A DNA stretch of 64,000 bases from Symbiodinium natans. Its lineage: Eukaryota; Sar; Dinophyceae; Suessiales; Symbiodiniaceae. Below the pieces are notes generated by a model. The model did no database searches, had not been told where the DNA came from, and saw only the letters and a list, made by a program, of their open reading frames with translations. Each line of letters opens with the position of its first letter. The stretch's first letter is position 1. Location: positions 427,001-491,000 of the forward strand of contig CAJNDS010002096.1 in NCBI GenBank assembly GCA_905221605.1. The letters are read 5' to 3'. The position numbers and the translations under genes are program-made. Shown here piece after piece: positions 21,530 through 33,258 of the stretch.

Positions 21530-21760
21530 TTTCTGTGATCCAGAAGGACGTATAGAAGCAAGTAGGTTCATCGGCGGTGCCATGCTTCAATCTGTGACCA
21601 TAAAGAAGTGACCAGAACAAGCCGGCTCTCCAGCCTTTAACCTCTGCTTCGTATAACGCTTGCCCTTCACTGTCCTTCACTAGCATCACGTCCAACAGGA
21701 GGTCTCCGCGGTTTCCATGATCTGATTTCCACTCTATGAGTGAAACTGGGGTTTCAACGC
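21530..21760 (-). CDS. Candidate exon with PD-(D/E)XK nuclease-like pattern
   Basis: The minus-strand frame opens after an AAG acceptor-like site at 21761-21763 and ends before GTAAGAG, a strong donor. It reads VSLIEWKSDHGNRG, then DLLLDVMLVKDSEG, then LYEAEVKGWRAG, then LFWSLLYGHRLKHG. A Glu in a helix, an Asp at the end of a hydrophobic strand, and ExK in the next strand followed by a helix with aromatics is the usual order of the PD-(D/E)XK superfamily core. Restriction-like nucleases and the nuclease-like domains of Crinkler proteins share it. The motif is short and degenerate, so this could be coincidence. The protein beyond this exon is not resolved. Confidence 0.4.
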
Positions 21761-22180
21761 CTTGGAGAATATGCCGGTCACATGCCCCCCACGGGCTTGC
21801 GTGGGCCGTCCTGCATCTGTTCAATGGAGCAAAATCAGATCTTTGTAGGTCGATGTTTGTTGTGTGAATGATTGAAATTGTGGAAACAACAAGGTCTTCC
21901 TTGGATCCTGCTTCAACTCTCTCACAATGGCATTGGCTTCACGAAAGTTCCTGAGAGTACGAGCTTTCATTGTTGATGCAGCGATTCCTACACGGTCCTA
22001 CACGAGCAGCGTACTGAGGGGCCGCCTGTAGAGCCGTCCAATCGGCCTTTATCACCAAAGCTCTACACAGCGAAGCTCAAAATCGCTCATCAAGTCTGCA
22101 TCGGCTCGAGATTTGTCAGAATGTACCAGTCTTCATAAGTTACAGAAATCTTCCTGGCTCACATGAATTCCATGTCCAGA

Positions 22181-22262
22181 GTTTCGATATTTCCAAAGTT
22201 CCGGTCCCATGGTACATGCGAGGGTTTCGATGCCCCAGTGTTCCGGTCCCACGATACTTGCG
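22181..22262. repeat. 43-bp tandem duplication
   Basis: GTTTCGATATTTCCAAAGTT at 22181 and GTTTCGATGCCCCAGTGTT at 22224 start two copies. Both continue TTCCGGTCCCA and end in a TAC/ATACTTGCG-like segment. The copies differ at about a quarter of positions. Confidence 0.7.
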
Positions 22263-22289
22263 TTTGGGAAGTGTTTTCGCGCATTGAAA

Positions 22290-22314
22290 TTGTAGTACAA
22301 AAATTGTACTACAA
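22290..22314. repeat. Perfect 11-bp palindromic hairpin
   Basis: TTGTAGTACAA at 22290-22300 is followed by AAA and then its exact reverse complement TTGTACTACAA at 22304-22314. A perfect stem with a three-base loop is unusual by chance in this sequence. A second GTAGTACAAAG lies 30 bases further on. Confidence 0.8.
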
Positions 22315-25001
22315 GAACGAGAGGTGGTTTTTGCGTAGTACAAAGAACGAGTTTCCAGGCCCAGGGCTCTGGGAGGCCTCCGAGAGTCGCTTTCAGTTTA
22401 ATTTGTACTGCCAAGAGTTTCGAGGCATTTCGAGGCTCATGAGCTCCGGGAGTCCAAGAATGTCCAAGAGGCGTTTTCAACGTTTTCTGCTTAATTTGTG
22501 GAGGTGATGGAAGGCCTCCGGCCTGCCATCCCAGAGCGGTACCCTCTGGCCCCCTTTCTCATATGCGCCCTTTCCAGTCATGGTGCTCACCTGTCCCTGA
22601 TCAGCAGGAGCTCCACGGCATCGCACAAGGGTTCTCACACACTCGAAAGAACAAATCGGAATCTCTGTCGGCACGCTCCCATGGCATATACCGTTTAATG
22701 ATAATGCATAGCCTGAATCTGGCTACAAAGGCCTTCGATTATGAAAGCATCGGACGGACTTGTGGTTGAGATTGAACTCTACAGAGGATCTGTGACAACT
22801 GACGCAACATACTGAAGACATTCTACTTGACGCAAGATGGCTCGAGCTTGCTGCAGCCCAGTCCACTCCGGGCTGTAGCTGGCGACGCACCTCCCTGGGT
22901 TGGGAATCAGTACTTTACTGGCTAGGATTGAGATCCCTGTTGGGAGAGAACATGTCGCCAATGACACAGTTCCTTGACGATGGAAGTGATTCTTTTTGGC
23001 CAGAAGCCCAGTCAGTTTCGGGTTTTTTTCGCATGAGATCTTGGAATGTGCTTCTTGGAGCTTGCAGTGGTCAGTAGTTGCTTCCGCATTTCTTGGTGGG
23101 TCAAAATGTAACTCTGGGCCTCATCAAACGGTTCAATAGTGAAAGAGGGATGGAGGGGGGCTTGAAAGATTGAGACGAGTGATACGGACACCCTCCCCAG
23201 AAGGGGTCCGTCATGTCCTCTTCAGGTGACCTTAACACAATCCGCAGGCCGCAGCCCTTGCTTACGGTAACCTCCGAAAGCTTGATAAAACGGCGGCGAC
23301 CAAAAATAGAAACGTGGCAAGGACTGCTAGGAAGGACCTGTGGCTGTAGCAAAGAGGGCTCAGTAAGTGTCGCTGTGTATGCTTTGCTGGCAAGCTTCAC
23401 GGGCGCACCAAAGCAAAGCAAAACCATGCAGGCGAAACACATGCGATGTTTGATGATTTCGAGGACCGTTTTGATCCATTCACCCATTCACCCAAGGACA
23501 AATCCCTCGTGGCTAAAGCCTGCACCATCCGCCATCGCTGAGGAGGCTCTTTGCATCTTGCATCTTTGTTCATCAGTCGTTTAAGAAGAAGGGCTTTGCC
23601 ATCCTGAGCTACTAGACGAGTTACTAGATGTTGAAGCTTTGGATGGTGTAGCACCTCTCTGATAAATCGATCCTAGAGTGAAGCAGGCTTCAGTCTCATC
23701 CATTCTGATTGTTGGTTTGTGTACATGTGTGTCTGCCTAGTTGACATCAGCTGCGGCCCCAGCCCCTACAGTATCCTGATTTATGACTCAGAACACTCGA
23801 AGCAAGCATGGCTTCATTTCCAGGAGCTCCTGGGCGTATGGGCCGACTCGCTGGGCAATGCGGTGTCCCGGCTGCCCTGTGTCCGTATCTATTCACTGCA
23901 GCTTTCCATGAGCGGCCCTTGTCTTCGCATATCTTCGCATAGGTGTACGTATCTGCCGGGACTACTTCGCAGCCAAAGCTGGATGCACCCTTAGATATAT
24001 GCAATTTGTTCACGTGTCATGCAAAGCATGTGCGCTGACGACAGCTCGGCTCGAGCCGCAGCACGTCACTGAGTCACAGAGGGGCTCCTTCGGGTATGCC
24101 ACCTGCTAGTCACTTGCTGCCTGGCGGGCATCTGCGAAATCTGCAAAGCGGTTATCCCATGTCATTCCGAGTCCCCTAAGCTCCCGTCTCTTCACCTGGT
24201 TCGCAGCAACAAAGAGGATATGATGAAAGTGCCAACAGAGGTAACGGCCAATGCTAGCTTCAACGTGATACGGACTTGGACACGGGACTCACTGGACAAG
24301 CGCTGCTCTGTCGAGTCAAGTTCAGGAAGACATCATGGAAGCAAAGAGTTGGCAAAGTGATTCCAGACACTATCTGAACTCCGCAACGTGCAAAAGCGCC
24401 CTACATTACCCCTTCCCCCAAAGACTTATCATGCTTTCCCCGTCTCATAAAGGAACGAGTGGTGCCCGAGAGAATTTTTAGACTGAAAGTGAGGCGCGAG
24501 TCTCGAAGCTTTCTTGCGCCCGGTGACATGAATGACAAACAGTGTTCAAGAGTCTAACGACCCCCAGAAAGTGGAAGTCTAGAACGTTGCAACGGCCGTC
24601 AGGCAAGAATGCATTGTTCAGTGCGCAGCCCTTTCCCGCACAAGATCGATGGGCTTTTGTGCTTTCTGAGCTTGGTCTCGATTTTCATCAAAGGTTTCTG
24701 GCTTTCTCAGGTTGAGCAGGTCCTTGGACGCCCCCCCACGTTCAGAAAAGCTTCAGGGTGGGCCTGTGCTTGGCGGTGCCTTGCAGTTTTGAAGAACTTA
24801 CTGTAGGCTCCGTGTCATAGAGGCGGGATGTCTTCCAGTACTCGCATCTTCCAGTTAACGACGTGGTCACCGCACTGATGTGCACATTGTTTGAAGCTGT
24901 TTAGCATTGGCTGACTTGCCTTGAGATCCCCGGGCGGAGCCTCGGAAGCTTCTAGTCGCCAAGGAGTCCATCATCGCAATCGTAGGCACATTTGTTGTGT
25001 G

Positions 25002-25219
25002 CCAGGGTGATGTCTTCAGGCTCCCCATGCAACTATGGAGGTATCAGATTATCAGGAGATACCAGGGGAGCCTGCGAAGCCACAATGCCTCGGCTAGTCA
25101 GGACAAGCGAGATCAAGGCAGGGACTCGAAGCCAACTGCTCCAGACGACGTCCAGCAGTACACTTCCAGCTGCAGTCGTGAAGCCCACGTCTGGAGTCAC
25201 TTCAGCTTCCAAAGCAAGG
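25002..25219 (+). CDS. Candidate exon, unknown protein
   Basis: The frame reads CQGDVFRLPMQLWRYQIIRR, then SQDKRDQGRDSKPTAPDDVQ, then REAHVWSHFSFQSK, ending beside AAGGGTAGGAT. GTGTGCCAG before it could be the acceptor. The sequence is hydrophilic and protein-like. Two further plus-strand frames downstream may be later exons of the same gene: 25433-25494 with CEACKYSLYVRYPQNG, and 25498-25620 with CKEAVLAKPPRDDIHL. Their phases were not reconciled and no domain is recognised. Confidence 0.3.
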
Positions 25220-25497
25220 GTAGGATAAACGTCGAAACTGTCCCACCTCTCCTTTACACAAGATTTCTCGAAACGGTCGCTATCTGAGAGTTGCAGGCAT
25301 CACGTTTGGCGACACCAGCATTGGTCGGAGTGCTCACAGTGTGTCCAGCGGTGAAATGCCACATTCACAACAAAATTGTTGCGGATGGATGCGTCCTGCT
25401 GTCCTGATTGCCCGTCACATTCTGCAGTGCGAAGCCTGCAAATATTCTCTGTATGTTCGGTATCCCCAAAACGGCTCCTTGCCACATCCTGCTGCAG

Positions 25498-25620
25498 TGT
25501 AAGGAGGCAGTGCTGGCGAAGCCGCCGAGGGACGACATCCACCTGTCCATCAGGCTCGGCACATCAGTGACCAAGTTTAGAATGTATGCATGGATTGAGC
25601 AAAAGACAGCTTTTGAGATT
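25498..25620 (+). CDS. Candidate exon, unknown protein
   Basis: After CCTGCTGCAG the frame reads CKEAVLAKPPRDDIHLSIRL, then GTSVTKFRMYAWIEQKTAF. The acceptor is good and the residues are protein-like, but an alternative reading uses the same CTGCAGTGTAAG as a donor. The frame continues open to 25734 with poorer composition. It may link to the exon at 25002-25219. Confidence 0.28.
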
Positions 25621-26601
25621 TCAGGCCAGTTTCTTTGGTGGGTGGGTCGGGGCGTTGTCTGTTGTCTGATGCTCCCGCACCCAACGAGACCACGCTTCAG
25701 AGAGGGATGCATCCAGTACTGTACCCCCCCATAGACGTGTCATTGCGAGAATGCATCTGGAACAGCCAACACTGGTTATGCACCATCTACATCCCCGAAG
25801 GTCGTCATGATCCAGATGATGACCGACATTCAAACTGGCACAAATTGCGCCCTCCACCACACCCGAAAAAGAGACCGCCCAAACCTGTCAAAATTGCGGC
25901 GAGAGCTTCTTTACCGCAGCCGTTCGCATGCTCGTCTTTTCAACCTCCCCATCTAAATCTCACGCTGCTCCACAGATCACGCAGGCCGCAGGCCCTCACC
26001 GCCTTCAACGCGCGAGGGCCTGAAGCTTCTTCAACCCACAACACTCCATTCGATCCTATCTTTTCCAACACCTTGTCTGTCTACCTGCAAAGGCTGCCTA
26101 GTACTAGCGCTAGTCAATAAAACAAGTACACTGCCTTCCGAGAGTGGCCCCCCCCGGATAGGCGAGACTTCTCCTTGACGGCTGCCGGGAGCAGACCAGA
26201 CACGACAAAAACCGAAGCCAAACCATGGAGCTCCCGCTGCAATACGTCCCACCGCCCACACCGCACACCCCATCGCATGGCGAGTAGTAGAGGAGAAAGC
26301 AGCCGTGACAGCTCACCGTGCACTCAAGAACGACATCTTAGGGCCAGACCCCAGCATGCTGTCGTAGGATACACACACACAGAGGTGGCAAAGGTTAAGA
26401 AGCCAAGACGTCCAGTTTGCTAATGTTCGGTGCTCGTCGACAGGCTGGATGAGAGCTGCGGATGGATTTGCGGCAATGCCACGTGAGAAGCTCAGGGCCA
26501 CCATGTTACAATTACAACTCTGCAGATTTACGAGTTCGAAGCTCGCAACGCATCGCAAGATGCCAGCACGCTAATATTATATTATAAATGCGTGAATATT
26601 A

Positions 26602-26749
26602 TAAGGGCCCTTTTCACTCCTTTCTATCACACGTGCGTTTACTTTATGCGCGAGCTTACATTATGATTAAATTAGAAGCGTGTGAAAGAAAGAGAGGGAA
26701 AAGAGGACAAGAAAACAGAAGTAATTTAGTGTGCGTAAAAGGGCCTTTA
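26602..26749. mobile_element. Possible foldback / MITE-like element
   Basis: The ends are TAAGGGCCCTTTT (26602-26614) and AAAAGGGCCTTTA (26737-26749), an inverted repeat with one mismatch. Nested inside is a second inverted pair: CTTTCTATCACACG at 26620-26633 and CGTGTGAAAGAAAG at 26679-26692, with one mismatch. The interior is AT-rich and has no coding frame. This is the build of a small non-autonomous foldback element. A target-site duplication was not clear, so the call is structural only. Confidence 0.5.
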
Positions 26750-29212
26750 AATGCACCATAAAACAAGGCAATAGTCCAGCAGCTGAGCGTCATCAGCTGC
26801 CCAGCAATGTGGACATGCGGAGCCCTACAAGTCATACCAGGAAGCCCAGCTTATTCTGTTGGCCCGTCAGCTGGTCGCAGGCTTGATTTGGCCTGGAGCT
26901 CCCCATCGATGCTGCACTGGCCATGCTGTCATGTATGGCATTATGCATCAGTCGTCATAGCTGGTCGCAAGATATATCGCGCGCTCACGCGCGCATCTCT
27001 CTCTGTGTGTGTGTTTCGCTTCGCAGCTCCAAGTGGTTGGTATGATAGTTATTCACGCTCACATACGGTATCCGCATGTTGTTCGGTTTCATACACGCGG
27101 ACCTGCACCTCGATTTAACTGGGAACAGAGAGCTGGGAGGGGTTGTTCAGGTCGTCGCTGTTGAACGAGCCTTCCATGGAGTGGGAACGACAACATTTTT
27201 TTAAGTTAGGATACCTGCACGAGGTCAGCATAGGATTCGTATGACAAGTAGAGTCGAAACTTCAGCTGGGCTAATTATTTTCGCTCCTGTCCCATGTTTA
27301 GAACAAACATGAAGCTGACAGCTTTTTATTGTCCCTGTTTCCGCATGCCACAAAGCCGAAACAGCAACCACATGCCGTCGCAAGCCGTTGAGGAACAAAT
27401 GTGTTCCGCATTACAGACAAGGCCTTCGGCACATGTAATGCAGAAGTCTATAGATGTTTTTGTCGGTCACATTTTCTTTGAAATGTCGTATAGGCCGCGG
27501 CTCAATTTTTGGGAGGCTTCTAGCTTCTAGCCCACACCATCCCATCCCACACCGAACACAAGCTTATCCAGCCAGGGTCGCACGGGATGGCCGAGTGTCT
27601 GTTTGGGCGGCAGCCCGAGAGTGGAACGGGTGAGTGGATAGAACAGTCAAGCATTTCATTATCTCACTGAGGTTCAAGTGTTGCCTTGAGGTCGTCCAGG
27701 AACACGAAACATGAAACGCTGTGTTTAGCAAGGTTCGTTTGGACAGTGTGGAGAAGGACAACAGTGACAGCAGCAGCTCATGACTGCTGAGACTCTGCCA
27801 GTCAAAGACGCAACAAGTATCATCATGCTACTTCAGTGGGAATTCTTTGAACACCTTTCGAAGTCATTTGTAATCGCTCCGTACTTGCAGGGCCGTGACT
27901 GGGTCGTGTGGGCACACTCGTGTCATCTTTCAACCTTCAGTCACAAAGCCCAAGGGAAGTGAATGGCAACTGAACTAAACAGAATCTAAACGTTAGGATC
28001 ATGGTCAATGTTGGCACGGTGCCACAGGACCGTCCGGTCCTGAGGCAGCCCATGGCCTGTGATGTGGAGGTCGTCTCGAAGCCTCAGACATCACAGAGTC
28101 GCGCAGCATGATATCGCATGCTAGGCTGCTATTTTATGTATCACTATGGACGGGTGCGGTGTACAGGCAACCGCCGGTACTGCAGATAAACCGTGGTTTT
28201 AGCAATCGTGTCGAGCGGCTTGGCCTGAGAACTGTTGGCCAGACCAAACCTCCTGACTTTTTCTCTTCTTTCACCCATCGAACCAGAGCACTTGGTGCCT
28301 AGACTGGGACGGTACACAGGTCAGCTTCAGCTTTACTCTGCTTTACTCATTTTTACTCCACCCGATTCTGCTCTCCAGTCTGGCAGCTTCCATTAGATGT
28401 GAGCTCTGCACAGGACAGACATCAGTATGTATAAGGGCTGATTCGGCAGCCAGGCACACCCGTCAAAACCTGGTGCCTGCCCGGGCGAATGCAGAAAGAG
28501 AAGTCGATTTCCTAATTAATTCCATGGAATGTACAAGTCTGCAGTTGTGGAAACAAAGCCTGGGCACGTCGTTCGGACCATCTTTCGCGTCCTGGTGCCA
28601 GTACGAGTGCCGGGCCCGCTGTGCGCGCTTCAAATTTCGAATTCTCTAGCTGGAGCTCTACATGGTGGTGGGGAGACCATCTCCATCCACAGTTGGCAAA
28701 TCGCTGAAACGCTTTGTCTTGGACTTCTGATGTGGCCTTATTTGGCCTTTAGCCGGTGGAGGCGAGTGCGAATATCCTTCTGAATGTGGTTTGCACCCTC
28801 GTGCTTGCCACCACTAAAGAAGCTTGTGTGGCATGATGGAGCGCCGGCTTCGGGGAGAAAGAAGGGCATAGCTGCGGCCTTTGGCAAGGTGTTCGTCGTT
28901 GAGAGTCTCTGCAGTTGGATGTTTGCAACCGTCATCAACCGTCTGCCGCTCCACCTTCTTGGCCCTTCAGCTACAGCATTAGGATTGCAAACCGAGAAGC
29001 AGCCGTCACGACAAATTTTCAGAGAAGCGCGGCCGATCGTGCTTGTCCAATCACAACCTGTTGCGGACTCGTCATCTTAAGCAGTGAACCATTCGCAATT
29101 CGCTTGCTTGCGCTTAAGCAACTCGCCAGCTTGGTGGTCATGGCGATAGCTCGTGCTCCACAGCTGAGATTGCAGGCAGCGTTGTTCGTCCTCGCTCTGG
29201 CTCTCGCCGCTG

Positions 29213-29272
29213 CATCTCTCTCTCTCTCTCTCTCCCTCCCTCCCCGTCTGTCTCTCTCTCTCTCTCTCTCTA
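29213..29272. repeat. (CT)n microsatellite
   Basis: A CT run interrupted once by CCCTCCCTCCCCGTCTG. Overlapping frames read SLSL or RERE because of it. Confidence 0.95.
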
Positions 29273-29680
29273 AAGTTCTTTCTGACTGAAGTGTCGAGTC
29301 TTCGAGGTTGCTGGAATATTCAGAAGGCCTACTCCGCTTCGAAGAAGTATTGGACATGCGGCTTCGAACTTGGCAATGTCGATCTTTGTGAGGTAATGTG
29401 GCTGTTGACAGCATTGCTGAGTCGGGGGCAACACGCAGTCTCATGAGCCAGAAGCCCCCTGTCTCGGGGCCCCCTGGCGATGCAAGCCCATCTTGTTTCA
29501 AGCCCTTGTCACACGGCCATCGAGTTTCAGATTTTAGGCATTGATCAATGCCTTGTCGCGTCGTGGGGGGGCGTAGGGGGGGTTGTCACGGGGGTGTCGC
29601 AGAACCCACTCTTCGGTTATGTATGTCGCAGGGGGTGGGGGGGCAGGGCCTGTTTCAAGGCAAGAGTAAATGGGCCGCAG

Positions 29681-29779
29681 ACTACCCCAAAAGTATCTCT
29701 CCACGAATACCTACGTATGCATGGCCTGATTCAAGGACTGGTTCTGTACAGGGAAGCTGAAAAAGCATGGCATGCATGA
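29681..29779 (+). CDS. Candidate terminal exon, unknown protein
   Basis: GGGCCGCAG precedes a phase-0 frame of 32 codons plus TGA. It reads TTPKVSLHEYLRMHGLIQGL and then VLYREAEKAWHA. The amphipathic pattern and the A/T-rich non-coding sequence after the stop are what a last exon would show. Upstream exons were not found. The preceding 120 bases are G-rich and open in the same frame but do not look coding. Confidence 0.35.
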   Translation, partial: TTPKVSLHEYLRMHGLIQGLVLYREAEKAWHA

Positions 29780-30939
29780 GAGGGTTGAACATAAATCTGG
29801 TTGAGTCTGGTGCCGTTCTCAATCTGTCAGGCGTTGCCAGTATAGAGGTGAAAGCAAATCTGCAAGCCAGCTTCACGCAACTAGGCTGCCAAAAATTTCC
29901 TGCAAGAAAGTCACAGCTTGAAATCTTGACAAACTAGCTGGTCTGGAATTACCTGCGAATGCCCGAAGCAGAGTGAAAATGGGGCAAACAAGAGTAGGGA
30001 CATATTTGGGAAATAGATTGGTTGCAACAGCTGCTTTTCACGAGGCACAACTGAAGTTCGACGCACATGTGTTTGCATTGCGTAGAGCACGCATATAGAT
30101 CATGCAACGAGACAAGCATGGAATGACACAACTTACCATGTCGAAAGCCATCTGCCTGGCAGTACATACAGCTTCGGCCATATTTCCAAAAGAAACATCC
30201 GAGCCGCCCATATCCGAAGTCTAGATGAGAGTCGAAGCCAGAACTTACACCCCAAAAGTGTCGACTAGAAAAATGAAAATTTGAGAAACAGACACAGACA
30301 GAGAGAGTGTCTGCTGTGGGGTACTGGCTCTGAAGACCTTCATTTCAGGATTGAGGATTTGAAATGGTAAGCGGTTGGGCAGACTCCTCCAGCTTGCAGG
30401 ATGCCGGGATATAGGGAGCTGCAAGCTCAAACTGAAGGCCGTTTTCAAAGATTCTTGTTTGCTAAATATGCAATGACAGTTTCTAACATTGCGGCTTTTC
30501 AAATTTCAATCCTGTTATTTGGTCAGTTTGACATACCCGCCAGCCGTCCCCCGTCCTTGAGATCTCGAACAGACACAGAGAGGCCTGGGCATGTGGTTTG
30601 CAAGGCGTTGCAAAGGCATGGACTGGCCCCGACTTAGGGCCAGCTCCATTGTGCGCAAGCTCCCAACAGCTGAACAGGGCATGTCAGAACTTGAGTTCCC
30701 CCCAACTATGTTGGTGGGACACTGGACCTTGTTTGTTTTGTAACACTGGCCTCGCGGTAGAACATTGTGCTTCCGCATGTGTTCAAAGAGTTCACCCAGT
30801 GGTCCCCCAATTGCGTGTACAGTTTCTTTCCCACTAGACACATGAAGACCCAACGTTTCCTTCAGCATTGTGTGCCTCTGGCACTTCATTTCTTGCCGGG
30901 GAGAGAACTTCAAACAAGCAAGATGTGTTTCAGTCTCAG

Positions 30940-31110
30940 GCCTCCGTGCGTGAAGTACAGGACCTCGCTGCGTTGAAGGCCCTTCTGGATCGTCCTCGCA
31001 TTGTGGTGCTCAGTCAGTGGATGTCACAAGGCAGCTCCAGTCTTGGCCATCTTTACGGCGTCCTGGTGCCAACCCTGCCGCAGCCTCTGGCAGAAAGGGA
31101 TGGGATTTAG
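30940..31110 (+). CDS. Candidate terminal exon, unknown protein
   Basis: TGTTTCAGTCTCAG is followed by a phase-0 frame of 56 codons and a TAG. It reads ASVREVQDLAALKALLDRP, then RIVVLSQWMSQGSSSLGHLY, then GVLVPTLPQPLAERDGI. Composition is strongly protein-like: an acidic-basic helix followed by a hydrophobic strand. No known motif is visible. The exon is followed by TTTAGG-rich sequence. Confidence 0.42.
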   Translation, partial: ASVREVQDLAALKALLDRPRIVVLSQWMSQGSSSLGHLYGVLVPTLPQPLAERDGI

Positions 31111-33087
31111 GTATTTTAGGTGGAAGCGTGTAGCGTTGGGGGATTCCAGGCTGGCCTAAAGGCTCTGAGCTCGGACTGCCTTTGCATCGCGCCGATCGTT
31201 TTGCACATGCGGGGCAGGTGTTTACATATGTTTACATGCGCACGGAGCACGCTGGGACGCGCGCAAATACGAGTACCTCCGGAATTGTGTCAATCTGTCA
31301 ACTTGTAGTTTCAACACCCTTATACTGGCTGACGTCACCTGGAATGGCACTTGTGACTACCTCTTGTTTTTCACTTGTTCCGCGAGGTAGGTAGGCACAA
31401 ATCACGTGGGTTTGTCAGCTTTTATTTTCTATCCTGAGCGCTGCTTGATTGTCGTCACAAAGGTCGACAAGAAGGTACTCACAATTGAAGTTTTAAGGAT
31501 CGTTCTCCGGCGCGGGTCGAAAATTTACTCCGGCTCGTTGCCGTCCCGAAAGTGTGCTCCTGCTCGAAGCCTACAATAATTCAAATTAAGATTGACTTGT
31601 CACGTCCTGTTTAATTGAAACACTTTCAATATCACACAGGAGCAGGAATGGTAGTTCAATGGTTTGAGTTAGGAGGATGAGACTTCGGTTGCTGGCTGCT
31701 GATAAATTCATCAAATCGATGGGGACCGAGCAACATGGGTCTCGGAATGAGAACATTTCTCGAACTTTCAACTCGTAAGGGAGCCCCAGTGGTAATTGAA
31801 ATACGTCAGTGGAAATTGAAGCTAATTTCGTTAGTTCATTCAGCCCAATAAATCAGTCAAGTGTGCCAAGTAGGGGAGAACCTGATGTTTAATGATTAAT
31901 GAAAAACAAATATGTGATGAATCAGTGGGAACATAGCATCGCATTTCTGATTTCGGGATGTGCCAAGCCATCTCGAAGAATGCATTTGCCAAATCACAGC
32001 CAGGCTTCAATTCTCCAATATCTTGAGGCAGGCACTATGTAATCTTGGGCCGGCTCGAAATTCCAAAAAGTCATGATTCTGTGCATCCATGAGGAGGAGG
32101 GAGCTCCTCGAAGCTTGTCAAACTTAAAGCACCAAGTCACGAAACCTCGAGTCGATTTGCATTGCCCAAAGAAGAAACAAGTTGGCATCTATCATCTATG
32201 AGGAGGGGTGAGCGGGCACAGATCCCCAAATGAGCTGTTTTTGGAGTACTACATCGAATATGTATAAATAAATAAATCTACATATATCTATATATATATA
32301 TAACGTTTTTCAGGAAAGTGAGTGTTGCCAGGGTTCTGTTTCCATCTTTAAGCACCTAGGAATAGAGGCTGTCAAACATGTGTACCTGCGCATGAATTGC
32401 TTGGCCGGCAAACGTCTCATTCATGGGCGGCTCTTCTTACTTTTCAGCTGAATTCTGCACTCTACGACTTTACCAACGGGAGGGGAAAGACCACGTACAA
32501 GGGCCGGGTTATCGGGCATCACTCTTATAGATGAGTTTTTCAGGGCGCATATATGGAAATCTCCTTCATTAACATCTCAGCTCAACCGAAAACCGTCAAG
32601 GCCAGAAGCCTACAAGCTCACAGAGCCAAGCACACTCTGAGATCTTGTGGTCTCAGGTCCAGACTCGCCAAGGCCAAAACCTTAAAATCGCCAGGCTTGA
32701 GTATAAGTGTTAAGTGTCCAGGTCTCGAAGCTTGAGAGTTTTGGGCTGAGGGTTTAGGGTCCAACCTTAAGTTCTGAACCTCAACTCCTCAAGGGTCCCT
32801 GCCGCGTGACGTTTATCATCGCGCGGGCGTGGATGCTCTGGCCATTCGCACACATTGGTAACATGGACCGGAAAGCTTCGTAAAATTAGAAATTTAGTTG
32901 AGTCGCGAATCGTCAGAGCAGTGCATCCTACATTTCAAAGCTGACGCCTTGCAAAGAATAGTTGTAAGAACACATAGAATGGATAGCACAAGTTGTCCTG
33001 CCGGAGCAGACCCCATGCCAACAACGTGGTGTGCTATGTGTTGTGGCTTGACGTTGCGTGGCCTGAAATGCGAGCGACGCCCAGTAA
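31111..33087. other. AT-richer non-coding stretch
   Basis: Base composition drops in GC from about 31.4 to 32.3 kb, and a TATATA run lies at 32.27-32.30 kb. A TTTAGGG-like word (GAGGGTTTAGGGTCC) occurs at 32.75 kb. No coding frame can be supported. Confidence 0.45.
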
Positions 33088-33258
33088 GGCATCCCGGCCC
33101 ATGAAAGGGTCAGCAAAGTCGACAGTTTTGAGCGACGGTCCAAGCACGACGATAGTCACGAGGCCTGCGACTTCACACTGCGCATTCGGGAAATGCGTCG
33201 TGAGCGCTGTCGAACGGCCATGACGTCGCAGCATCGAGAGGAGTGGCTTTTCACATAA
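33088..33258 (+). CDS. Candidate basic terminal exon, unknown protein
   Basis: The frame opens after a TAA and runs to a TAA at 33256-33258. It reads VSKVDSFERRSKHDDSHEAC, then DFTLRIREMRRERCRTAM, then TSQHREEWLFT. AG sites at about 33113 and 33125 could be the acceptor. The charged, arginine-rich sequence is clearly more protein-like than the two competing frames. No domain is recognised. It lies about 500 bases before another plus-strand candidate. Confidence 0.4.
   Translation, partial: GIPAHERVSKVDSFERRSKHDDSHEACDFTLRIREMRRERCRTAMTSQHREEWLFT

Larger units (their letters stand above)
21761..25001. other. Mostly non-coding, with short repeats
   Basis: This stretch holds the 43-bp tandem pair and palindrome near 22.2-22.3 kb and a diverged copy of a 21.3 kb exon end near 22.7 kb. 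A minus-strand frame at 23101-23487 starts with a signal-like run (CFACMVLLCFGAPV) and continues HVSIFGRRRFIKLSEVTV. The latter is plausible as protein but has no supporting splice structure, so I leave it as a possibility only. From 23.7 to 25.0 kb I see nothing I can support. Confidence 0.35.
26121..29680. other. Largely non-coding stretch
   Basis: It contains the AT-rich foldback element at 26.6 kb and a CT microsatellite at 29.2 kb. Open frames at 28784-29080 and 27294-27530 have no supporting splice signals or motifs. Nothing else here can be called. Confidence 0.4.
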
